This document shows, piece by piece, positions 46,020 through 58,292 of a stretch of DNA of 64,000 nt. The DNA is from Gentiana macrophylla (lineage: Eukaryota; Streptophyta; Magnoliopsida; Gentianales; Gentianaceae). The stretch is from positions 186,001-250,000 of the forward strand of contig JAOBSW010001134.1 in the NCBI GenBank assembly GCA_026214975.1, written 5' to 3'. The notes below the pieces were generated by a model that saw nothing but the letters and a program-made list of their open reading frames with translations, was not told where the DNA came from and searched no databases. Each line of letters begins with the position of its first letter. The stretch's first letter is position 1. The position numbers and the translations under genes are program-made.

Positions 46020-46467
46020 TTCCTATCACTTACAGCACAAGTTGAATATCAGAATGCTTGTATTGCTGATACAAACAATTAGTGTTTAAAAAAAAAAAAA
46101 AAAACAAATAGGAGCAGGGGATTTTTAGCACTACGGGATTTTTGAACAAGAACAAGAACAACAGGTTAACAAAACAAATTGCAACCTAAAAAGATGACAC
46201 ATTCGAAGATAACAAATTGCAACCTAAAAAGATGACAACCTAAAAACAAATTGCCCAAAGGAAGATAACAACAATACAATCGTTTTTTACCCAAGAATTA
46301 GAAATCTCAATTCAGTGTCTTACCAAACCGTTAAGCTGCGGAATCAGTTGGGGAAGAAGACGTAGCGCTGAGATGAGATGAGAGCGGGAGCGGCGGAGCT
46401 GAAGAAGGAGACGAGAAAACGAGAAAGAAAACTAGAAATTAGGGTTTGTGTTTGGGGCGTGGGATGC
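46020..46467 (-). other. 5' leader of the GRF-finger gene
   Basis: The minus strand contains a G/A-rich leader around 46340-46440 and a poly-T run near 46088-46104 (reading poly-A on plus). A GTAAG donor near 46323 suggests a leader intron ending close to the ATG. Inference only. Confidence 0.4.
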
Positions 46468-46475
46468 ATTATATA
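46468..46475 (-). promoter_or_regulatory. TATA box of the GRF-finger gene
   Basis: Minus-strand CCCTATATAATGCATCC gives TATATAAT about 30 bp before an AAACCCTAATTTC leader, a typical plant core promoter arrangement. Confidence 0.55.
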
Positions 46476-46675
46476 GGGTGCCAAAACGAGCTCAATTAAT
46501 GTGACGAATCGAGTTCAGTCTTATCATAACGTCTCAAAACGAATGAATCATATCAAGTTCGATCGACTCGGATTACCGTAATCGTCTTAATCGAGCATCG
46601 ATTTAACGTGGGATATGAAGTGTAATCACCTTAATCAATCAAGATTACAATAATCGACTCGATCTATCGTCTTAT

Positions 46676-48595
46676 TAAGTTGGATCAATAAGAATCACAA
46701 TAATGTCACTATAGATCGAGGTTCGATCAAGACGATTAATGTGATCAGAGTTGATTACACATAATAAGATGTTAGATCGAGGTTCGATCAAGGCGATTAA
46801 TGTGATCCGAGTTGATTACACATAATAAGATGTTAGATCGAGGTTCGATCAAGGCGATTAATGTGATCAGGGTTGATTACACATAATAAGATGTTAGATC
46901 GAGGTTCGGTCAAGGCGATTAATGTGATTAGGGTTGATTACACATAATAAGATGTTAGATCGAGGTTCGGTCAAGGCGATTAAAGTGATCGGGGTTGATT
47001 ACACATAATAAGATGTTAGATCGAGGTTCGATCAAGGCGATTAATGTGATCAGGGTTGATTACACATAATAAGATGTTAGATCGAGGTTCGGTCAAGGCG
47101 ATTAATGTGATCGGGGTTGATTACACATAATAAGATGTTAGATCGAGGTTCGATCAAGGCGATTAATGTGATCGGGGATGATTACACATAATGTCACGAT
47201 AGATCGAGGTTCGGTCAAGGCGATTAATGTGATCAGGGTTGATTACACATAATAAGATGTTAGATCGAGGTTCGATCAAGGCGATTAATGTGATCGGGGT
47301 TGATTACACATAATAAGATGTTAGATCGAGGTTCGATCAAGGCGATTAATGTGATCGGGGTTGATTACACATAATAAGATGTTAGATCGAGGTTCGATCA
47401 AGGCGATTAATGTGATCGGGGATGATTACACATAATGTCACGATAGATCGAGGTTCGGTCAAGGCGATTAATGTGATCACGGTTGATTACACATAATTAG
47501 ATGTTAGATCGAGGTTCGATCAAGGCGATTAATGTGATCGGGGTTGATTACACATAATAAGATGTTAGATCGAGGTTCGATCAAGGCGATTAATGTGATC
47601 GGGGATGATTACACATAATGTCACGATAGATCGAGGTTCGGTCAAGGCGATTAATGTGATCGGGGTTGATTACACATAATAAGATGTTAGATCGAGGTTC
47701 GATCAAGGCGATTAATGTGATGGGGTTGATTACACATAATAAGATGTTAGATCGAGGTTCGATCAAGGCGATTAATGTGATCGGGTTGATTACACATAAT
47801 AAGATGTTAGATCGAGGTTCGATCAAGGCGATTAATGTGATCGGGGATGATTACACATAATGTCACGATAGATCGAGGTTCGGTCAAGGCGATTAATGTG
47901 ATCGTGGTTGATTACACATAATTAGATGTTAGATCGAGGTTCGATCAAGGCGATTAATGTGATCGGGGTTGATTACACATAATAAGATGTTAGATCGAGG
48001 TTCGATCAAGGCGATTAATGTGATCGGGGATGATTACACATAATGTCACGATAGATCGAGGTTCGGTCAAGGCGATTAATGTGATCGTGGTTGATTACAC
48101 ATAATAAGATGTTAGATCGAGGTTCGATCAAGGCGATTAATGTGATCGGGGTTGATTACACATAATAAGATGTTAGATCGAGGTTCGATCAAGGCGATTA
48201 ATGTGATCCGAGTTGATTACACATAATAAGATGTTAGATCGAGGTTCGATCAAGGCGATTAGTGTGATCGGGGATGATTACACATAATAAGATGTTAGAT
48301 CGAGGTTCGATCAAGGCGATTAATGTGATCGGGGTTGATTACACATAATAAGATGTTAGATCGAGGTTCGATCAAGGCGATTAATGTGATCGGGGATGAT
48401 TACACATAATGTCATGATAGATCGAGGTTCGGTCAAGGCGATTAATGTGATCAGGGTTGATTACACATAATAAGATGTTAGATCGAGGTTCGATCAAGGC
48501 GATTAATGTGATCGGGGATGATTACACATAATGTCACGATAGATCGAGGTTCGGTCAAGGCGATTAATGTGATCGGGGATGATTACACATAATCA
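46676..48595. repeat. 61-bp minisatellite, about 31 copies, with higher-order structure
   Basis: The unit reads TTAGATCGAGGTTCGATC, AAGGCGATTAATGTGATC, then GGGGTTGATTACACATAATA and AGATG. The period is 61 bp by direct counting of successive copies; two copies near 47701-47820 are 60 bp. Two main variants alternate: one with ATAAGATGTTAG plus TTCGATC, and one with ATGTCACGATAG plus TTCGGTC, which follows a GGGGATGATT form. The second type occurs at copies 9, 13, 16, 20, 23, 29 and 31, and a diverged form begins the array. The flank 46480-46675 holds degenerate related sequence. Not coding: the 61-bp period shifts frame at each copy. Confidence 0.95.
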
Positions 48596-49587
48596 TCTGC
48601 AATTTTTTCACTAAAAAGGAATCTTAATCCAAAGGAACTTCAAAAAACTATTTTACAAACTCTAATCAGCACAGATATATAAGAATCAAATTAACCATAA
48701 GAACTAAGCACGCCCTAAAAGGATATGAAATTGAAAAAAAAAAAACAAAACACGAAAAAGGCTAAAAGCAAAACAAATACACTGAACCTAGTCAACAAAA
48801 AAAACGATCGGTGCACAAAAACAAATTAAATAAATAGCTGAAAGGCTGATCTTCAATTTCGGATAAAAGCGTCAACGCTGAGCACCAGAGTAACAACAGT
48901 CCATGAGTTCAAAAAAGTAAATTAATTTAACAAAAAAAAAAAAAACACAGATGATAAAAGTGTGCAACAGTCTCTTATAATGCTTGGCAAGACAAATTTT
49001 CCAAATATATTGTTTGGCAAGACAAATTTGTTTCCCAGAACCAACAAAACACACAAACAAAGCTACCACAATAACCTGCATAGTGATGGAAGGAAAAAAT
49101 GATGGAAAACATGGGTAAACAAAAATTACTCACAGAAGATTAAAGAACAGAGTTCCAGCACCAGAACATGTGTTTGATCAACATCCAAAAAACAAAAACA
49201 TGTGTTTGATCAACATCCAAAAAACAAAAAAAACACAATAGCAGCCATATCTCAATCAAATTTAGAGCTTCTACCAAAAAAACAAAATAGCAGCCATCAA
49301 TGTCATTGCTCGGCCTCCCGATGCAACTTGTTCCATGTTTGCATACCCCATCGTATCTACATCTGTGAGGCCATCGAATCGAGAATAAATGAACACGTAC
49401 TGATAGTTCACCTACAAAAGGAAAATGGAATAAATAAAAATAATAACCTTAAAAACCATCAAATTGTAAATGATCCCTTATACAGCAATGCACAATCCAA
49501 CATACAGCAATCTGACTGTAGATCTAATAATTACTTACCTCATCAAAAGTTTTTGCGTTCCACCAATCCTTGTAAAATTCTTGTAAG
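48596..49587. other. Non-coding, A-rich flank downstream of the transposase
   Basis: Several A-runs (48735-48744, 48931-48944) and a tandem duplication of ACATGTGTTTGATCAACATC plus CAAAAAACAAAAA at 49168-49229. The phrase AAAATAGCAGCCAT recurs nearby. No gene recognised; it may be the 3' UTR and subterminal part of the Mutator-like element. Confidence 0.5.
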
Positions 49588-52251
49588 CTATGATCCTCTT
49601 GAAATCAAAGAATCTAACCTAACATACTTTCTAGGCTTCTTCTTCTTTCTACGCTCCCGTGGCTGCTCCTCCGGAGCTACTGTGTGTTCACGAGGCTCAT
49701 TACACGTCTCTCCGGGCTGCTCCTCCGGACCTAATATGTGTTCATGACGCTCGTTACACGTCTCTCCGGGCTGCTCCTCCGGACCTAATATGTGTTCAGG
49801 AGACCCGTTACTTGTCTCTCCGTGCTGCACCTCTGGTGATTTACTCGTCTTCCTCTTTCTCTTCTCTTTAGCCCCTCTCGGCTCTCCAGCACCTTTTTTC
49901 CTTTTAGTTCCTGGTCTTCCTTTTCCATTGTTCATATCGGGTGCCACGACCTTTCTAATAAGAACACTCTCAGGATATTCAATCTCATTTACATTAAGAG
50001 GAGGATAAATGGATTCAGAATATGCTCTCCTATAAAATGAAGAGTAGTGATATTCACTACAAAGACTTTCAAAGGGCTTCGATATTTTCTTCGCCGCACA
50101 AAGTGCATGTATACATGGAAACTTCTTCAAATCAAATCGCCTACATGTACATGTAAGTGCTTCCAAGTCAACAACGAAAGATAGTTGCTCGATACGCACC
50201 TCATACTTAGAGCCATGAATAATTTTCTCAACCTTTGCTTTAGCCTCACGCATCTGTTTATATCTTTTCTGCATTTTATTTTCCATTAATGGGGTGAGAA
50301 CATTATTCATTTTTTGACCTTCTTGATTTCTTTCTGCAAACCATTTCTGCAATGTGGAACGTAATTCTTTAAGCAACGTAGCTACAGGAAACTCTCGCTC
50401 CTTTTTTATCAAACCGTTAAACGACTCTGCAGCGTTGGTTGTCATTTGATGGTATCTGTTGCCATTAAAGTGTGCTCTAGACCAATACGGAAATTCTTCA
50501 GCAGGCAAGTAATCATTAATGTGACAAACCTGGATTAACTTCTCACACCTTGCTTTAATCTTCCCACACAATAATTCAAAAAACTCTTGAAATTCATGTA
50601 CCGTGTATGCTTTATAAGCCTTCCTAAACAAGTAGGTCAACTTACACTTTGGATATTTAGAGAGAAGGTTCCTTTTCATGTGGAGGCAACAATTCCCATA
50701 ACGAGCATTCTTAAATACCTTTTCAAATCCATTTTTAATGCTCGCAGCTCGATCACACAGTATGACAACTTCAGACGTGTCACCCGTTATTGTTTTCAGC
50801 TTCTCAAAGAACCATGCCCACGAATTATTGTTTTGATTTTCGCTATTCCAAAAGCAAGCGGATATAATAATTGCGCGCTCCATCCTGGCAACCGCCGTAA
50901 GCAAAGTACCTCTAAAAGCACCTGACAAGAAAGTACCATCCACACAAATTACTGGGAGAATCGAGGAAGAGTATCCACGTATACATTGCCCAAGTGCCAT
51001 AAAGCAATATTGAAACACATTTGTCTTAGGATCAGTTTCAATGTATGTCTTGGTGCCGAGATTTGCCATCCCCAAGGCATGAAAAAACTTTGGCAATCCG
51101 CTAAAATTATCACTTGGTCTACCCCGAACGGCTGCCATGGCTTTCTTTTGTGCATTATACGCAACAGTATAACTCACTTTATGTCCAAATTCTTCTTCAA
51201 AGTCGTTAATGATGTCCCTCGGTGGATAAAGACGTTTGGGATCTTGGAACTTCTCTTCAATATTGCTACATACAAAGTCGGAATCAGCTTGTTTGTGGTA
51301 TGTCTGATGAGTAGTCAACGGGCAAGAGTGCTCGGCCTTATATACTCGTACACCAAACTTATCTGAAGAATCTCCCATACAGGTTGCTCGCAACCACCAC
51401 AAGCAGCCTTTGTTGCGACATTTCAATCCAATGCGTTTCGTGTCTGAATACATTGTTTTGAATTCAAAATGAAAACCAATAGCAAGATCCTTTAACCTCG
51501 TTATCAAATCATCCTTTGTTGGGAACACATCATCTTTGTGCACATCTTCATCATTAGGAATTGTCCAAGAATACACAGCAGGGATATCACTTGAACTTGG
51601 GACTGCATTATCATCTTCTATCACACTGGTGGGTTCAATATCATTCAACCCATCACTCAAACTATCCACACAAACTTCTATCCTATTTTCAACTTCATGT
51701 GATGTATCAATTGGTGGTATCAAACACGAGTCATCTACTAGCGCCAATAATGTGTCGGATACATCAACTCCAACTCCAACTCCAACACTTTCATTAACTC
51801 CTACTAACGGACTAACTTCCACATTATCATTCATAACTATTTCTGGCTGCCAATTCGTATCATCTTCTTCAACATCGTCATTTGCAACGCAATTGATATC
51901 TTCCTTTCCATTGTGCATGGGCATCACTCTACTATTACTTCCACCGACCTCATTTGCATTCAAATTCTTCAAATTTACGTGAAGACAAGTTTCTTGACAA
52001 TGTGACATCAACCACTCGACGGTTTCATCATCATCTATCACAAAAGGGGGATACTTAGGTGAGAATGGGTTGGGACATCTCAACACCATTTCATATAAGT
52101 TCGAATCGATTTGGAGCTTCTTTATGAACTTATCATACAATTCCACAAAAGAAAGATTTTTTGGAAGGCGAAACGGGAATGATATTCCCGCGTCTTTGCC
52201 GCTTTCAAAGTCACCCGGATAACGAACACACAACCAATCCATTTTTTCCAT
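49588..52251 (-). CDS. Mutator-like (MuDR/MULE) transposase, 887 aa, intact
   Basis: A single open frame from ATG at 52251 to the stop at 49588-49590, with no introns. Residues 1-100 are an N-terminal region common in plant MULEs. Residues 245-310 form the MuDR DNA-binding zinc domain (C278, C283, H308, C310; FGVRVYKAEHSC). Residues ~380-610 hold the DDE transposase core: D438 in VICVDGTFLSG, D500 in VVILCDRAAS, a CCLHMKRN block, and probably E609 in NAAESFNGLI. The SWIM finger CTCRRFDLKKFPCIH is at 701-715. The tail (780-870) is Lys-rich with ~20-residue repeats (PEEQPGETCNE). The usual role is cut-and-paste transposition; an uninterrupted frame may mean recent activity or domestication. Clear terminal inverted repeats were not found. 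Confidence 0.9.
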   Translation of the reverse strand: MEKMDWLCVRYPGDFESGKDAGISFPFRLPKNLSFVELYDKFIKKLQIDSNLYEMVLRCPNPFSPKYPPFVIDDDETVEWLMSHCQETCLHVNLKNLNANEVGGSNSRVMPMHNGKEDINCVANDDVEEDDTNWQPEIVMNDNVEVSPLVGVNESVGVGVGVDVSDTLLALVDDSCLIPPIDTSHEVENRIEVCVDSLSDGLNDIEPTSVIEDDNAVPSSSDIPAVYSWTIPNDEDVHKDDVFPTKDDLITRLKDLAIGFHFEFKTMYSDTKRIGLKCRNKGCLWWLRATCMGDSSDKFGVRVYKAEHSCPLTTHQTYHKQADSDFVCSNIEEKFQDPKRLYPPRDIINDFEEEFGHKVSYTVAYNAQKKAMAAVRGRPSDNFSGLPKFFHALGMANLGTKTYIETDPKTNVFQYCFMALGQCIRGYSSSILPVICVDGTFLSGAFRGTLLTAVARMERAIIISACFWNSENQNNNSWAWFFEKLKTITGDTSEVVILCDRAASIKNGFEKVFKNARYGNCCLHMKRNLLSKYPKCKLTYLFRKAYKAYTVHEFQEFFELLCGKIKARCEKLIQVCHINDYLPAEEFPYWSRAHFNGNRYHQMTTNAAESFNGLIKKEREFPVATLLKELRSTLQKWFAERNQEGQKMNNVLTPLMENKMQKRYKQMREAKAKVEKIIHGSKYEVRIEQLSFVVDLEALTCTCRRFDLKKFPCIHALCAAKKISKPFESLCSEYHYSSFYRRAYSESIYPPLNVNEIEYPESVLIRKVVAPDMNNGKGRPGTKRKKGAGEPRGAKEKRKRKTSKSPEVQHGETSNGSPEHILGPEEQPGETCNERHEHILGPEEQPGETCNEPREHTVAPEEQPRERRKKKKPRKYVRLDSLISRGS

Positions 52252-53859
52252 TCTCAGCTACCTTCGCCAATAACTGCATACAAAATAAAAACTTAAAAAA
52301 AACAGTAGATTTTGGGCAATAAAATTGTTCACAATGACCTTTGCCTCGTTTCATAAATTTCGCAATAAAAAAAATGCTTTACTTGAAATCGACAGTATAT
52401 ATTTTTTTGTGTAACACAGAAGAATCTGTTTTGTAGAGAGGACAAGCAAAACATCATCAACGTACCCACCCAAAAAAATACCATAAAAAACAAACAAGCT
52501 TCTGTTTCAAAATACATCATATCAAATAAACAATTATGCATGCATGTCTTACATATGTTCTTACATGCTACATTGTTGATACAAAACATGATTTTAACCT
52601 TGACATCATCTATACTTTATTTCATACAAGCCTCTTAGTGTTTACATGCTGGAATATATATGCCAATGAAGTCTTTTGGACTTGCTATTTTGGGCACAAC
52701 TTCAATGTCGAAATGCAGATATAAACAATACAAGACTTTTACATTGATAAATCAAGATTTGAAAGAGAAATATACTAAGATTATACATCATACATCATAC
52801 ATCACTTTTACTTGACACATCCATGTGTTACACTTGAGCTCTTAATTTCAGTTGAAAAAGCCTCAAACTCCATATTCATTCACAAGTCTCTTACAAGGTG
52901 ACATGAAAATGGATTTTAGTTGTTTGAAACTCAGCATGTTTTACAAATACAAGAGGAGAAGAAATGATTAGACAAAACCTAGCCAAGAAAGCTGAAAACA
53001 ACTGGACATAGTTGACAACAATAGAAAATTTCCAACAACTAGCCTTATCGAACAGAGCACAAAACAGGGGCGTAAGAACAGGGGCGCAAGAAATTCTGGA
53101 CCTCAGTCAAGCGTGTGAAATTGAAATCAAAATCGAAATTGAAATCAAAATCGCACCTGTGAGAAATAGTCGTTCGTAGATGAAGAAAGTCGCACTTTTT
53201 TGAGCAATTCTGTACCAACTTCTACACTTTTGAACAGTCTGATTTTGCACCAACAGAGCCAGCACACTTTTTTGCTTCAGGAACAGTCGGAGGAAGATGA
53301 ACAAAGTCGGGTGAAGAAAAGAATACTCCAGATGATTCTACGTTCTAGATGATTTTGCTATGACTCTACCCCACCAAATGAACAAGATATTTGCTTCAGG
53401 AACACAGTATGAAGATGAAGGAAAAGGAAAAGTCGGGTGAAGTGAAGATAAGGATTTTGTGGGTCTCATTTTGGGGAAGTAATAAGGGTATACCTGTCCA
53501 TTCCCACAAATTATTGTTAATATTTAAAAAAAACACTAAAATTGGGTTTTATTTTTTTGAAGTGGTATATTGGCAAAATGGTGTCCAAAGTGGTGGTATT
53601 GCGCCAAATATCCCGTTATCAGACTTATTCTTGGTTTAGATGGTTGTGCTGTTATTGGGAAGTCTTGTATACTTAGCCACGCTAAAAGAGTAAGCAATTT
53701 GGTGTACATACCTGCGTATATACATGCTTGTAAACCTCTTTTTACTCATTAATTAATATTGGATATACTTACAATTTTAAATTCTTATATCTTTTCGTTT
53801 TAAGCATGCTGAAACAAAATTGATGAAAGTTATGCAGGAACAAAAAGTAGCATACCTCC
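52252..53859. other. Upstream flank of the transposase; no gene recognised
   Basis: AT-rich DNA with no convincing ORF. 53114-53150 repeats GAAATTGAAATCAAAATCG. At 53563-53620 the minus-strand reading GGGATATTTGGCGCAATACC, then CACCACTTTGG and CATTTTGCC, looks like a Mutator-type terminal repeat (see findings), but no partner was found on the left. Confidence 0.45.
53855..53859. other. Left target-site duplication CCTCC of the solo LTR
   Basis: CCTCC immediately before TGTAACACC, repeated at 54532-54536 after the LTR end. Confidence 0.85.
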
Positions 53860-54531
53860 TGTAACACCCCGAATTTTTGGAAAGGGTAAAATGGTAATTG
53901 GGTATGTGTATTATGACCTAATTATTAGTTAACCAATTTATTTTATTAAAAAGGATTTAAAGTATATTTTTACCAAAAATTACTCATATACGAATGCTGA
54001 AACCGACGGTTTCGAAGAAGAAAATTACTCATATTGTGTAACCGTTTCTTCTACCCCTTACTAAGTACGTAAGTACTTACCCCTCTTCTCTCTTTTGTTC
54101 CCACCCCGAGAAGGTGGTTGACAGGATGATGATGATTTTGGTTATGCCGATGGAGTTGATAGATTTGACGCTTGAGCTCTAAAGTTACGATGAATTGGAC
54201 ATTTATCTTATGCACTTTTAGTCATTCAGTTTTTAGACATAGACTTACTACCGTTTCCGTTTCGTTTGGGATGTAATGAGTCAAACAACATTCATTTCGT
54301 TGTTTATTTGTTTCAGTTTTCTTAGACGTAGATTTTGGGACTTGATGATCCTTTTGATTGTCGTTTGACTTTCTTTTCCGAGTAAGCTTTTAGATTTAAT
54401 TTATTCCACTTTTACTCTGATTGATTGTGAGAGGTTTAGGTATATATTAATTTTGATTTATTAAAAGTTAATATATGCATGTCGGGCGTTCGTGACGGAT
54501 AAGTACTCGGTATCCGGAACGGGGCGTCACA
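53860..54531. mobile_element. Solo LTR (672 bp), gypsy-like ends
   Basis: Begins TGTAACACCCCGAATTT and ends GGAACGGGGCGTCACA, flanked by 5-bp duplications CCTCC. There is no primer site, polypurine tract or internal region. The ends resemble the LTR ends of the gypsy element at 36686-45268 (TGTAACGCCCCG), but the body differs. Formed by recombination between two LTRs, or possibly a small derivative. Confidence 0.88.
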
Positions 54532-56939
<2,408 letters not shown>

Positions 56940-57358
56940 TACATTTTGGTAAGGGGTAAATAGCCTTATGATGAGGTGTATTATTAATATTTAATGATTT
57001 AATGAGGAGCAAATGGTTTTTTAATGAGGAGATGTATTATGAATATTTCATGATTTAATTAGGAGAAAATATTCTTTTGATAAGGAGTTATGTTGTCATT
57101 GAATCTTTATTCAATGAGGAGTAAATGACCTAATAATGAGGAGATTGGTCGCCATGAAAAATAATCTTAATGATGGGCTAATCTTCTCATTAAATGTATG
57201 ATTTATTTATTGAGGAGATCCACTTCTCCTCATTATATATCTTTAGCGGCGGAGGCTGCAATGAGGGTCGAGTTCTCCTTATTAAAAGTGTTTAATGAGG
57301 AGAAATGGACAATATATGAGGAGAATTATCCTCATTAAAAGCCTAATTTCTAGTAGTG
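56940..57358. mobile_element. CACTA-type transposon end with subterminal repeats
   Basis: The right terminus read inward on minus is CACTACTAGAAATTAGG, a typical plant CACTA end. Inside it, AATGAGGAG-type motifs occur many times in both orientations (for example near 57005, 57033, 57113, 57137, 57218, 57295), like CACTA subterminal repeats. A candidate left end CACTACAAAATTAGG lies at 55264, but the flanking trinucleotides (CAG and TCT) do not match. No transposase is present. Confidence 0.55.
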
Positions 57359-58126
57359 TCTCCATCTGGACTTGCTTTTTATCACTGTTCATAGTACTGA
57401 CATTCTAAGCCAGCTTTTTGTCAGTTTCCAAACTGTCCACCCTTTGACTTATAACCATTGGATAATCCTCTGAATCTTTCCAACGTTTCTTTTATCTTGA
57501 CTATTGATTTTTTGACAAAATCAAGGCTTGTAATACATCCTTATCCATTTAATCTTTCAATGTAAACTTTGATTAAATCGAGATTTCCATTCAGCAGATA
57601 CATGGGGTATATCAATCTGTTGATGTGCATATCTGTTAGCTGATTTTAGTCTGCTGTGTTTTAATAACACTTCAGCCAACTGCTTCTCATCTAACATTTT
57701 ATTGTTAAGTTAGAGTACACCATTTTGATTATAACTATGTTCCAATCACCACTTAACATATGGAACATAGACCTTGTACACAAGGTATATGTAATCAGTT
57801 TAGGTCATCACAGACTTCCCTAAATTATGATTCCATATCCTGGACTTTAAATACTAAGTTTGATCACTTAGCCTTCAATAACTGAGTTTGACCCCTCAGC
57901 CTTCATCCATCAGCAGGTTCCTAGTTAGTCTATTGACCTAGACACCCTACTGACCTAGACAGATCAGCTGATAATGTCAGCTGACCTCTTTACAGTGCTT
58001 GTTTGATCAAACCTATACAAAGATCAAACTCTAATAAACCTATACATTTAATCTAGACATCTTTTTGCCTTTTCTCTATAACAGCTAGTTTGACACTTAT
58101 CATTAAAACTTAAAATATGTCCAACA
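57359..58126 (-). repeat. Partial 3' LTR of element D
   Basis: On minus it starts TGTTGGACATATTTT directly after the polypurine tract. It then follows the A-family LTR pattern (CTAGCTGTTATAG, AAAAAGATGTCTAGAT, AGAGTTTGAT, then AAGCACTGTAA). After about 770 bp it is cut by the CACTA-like end at 57358, and the rest is not seen in the window. Confidence 0.78.
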
Positions 58127-58140
58127 ATTTCCCCCTTTTT
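58127..58140 (-). other. polypurine tract of element D
   Basis: Minus-strand AAAAAGGGGGAAAT directly before TGTTGG, identical to A1 and A2. Confidence 0.85.
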
Positions 58141-58292
58141 AGTGATGAAGCCAATACCCTCCTTACAGCAAAGCAAAAAGATAAAGACAAAGACAAAACA
58201 TAATTTAGTCATATCTCATTAAAATCATATTTGTTCAAAGGTATTACAAACTATGATCAGCAAAAGATAAATGCATATGTAAATGTGCTGAT

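Noticed and set aside
47590..47860. Open frames with repeated peptides inside the minisatellite on both strands
   Set aside because: They exist only because two neighbouring units are 60 bp instead of 61. Elsewhere the frame shifts every unit, so they are not genes.
46676..48595. CRISPR-like array
   Set aside because: Repeats are directly adjacent with no unique spacers, and the context is a plant genome.
50587..51982. Plus-strand open frames opposite the transposase
   Set aside because: They are antisense to a clear MULE transposase with intact motifs.
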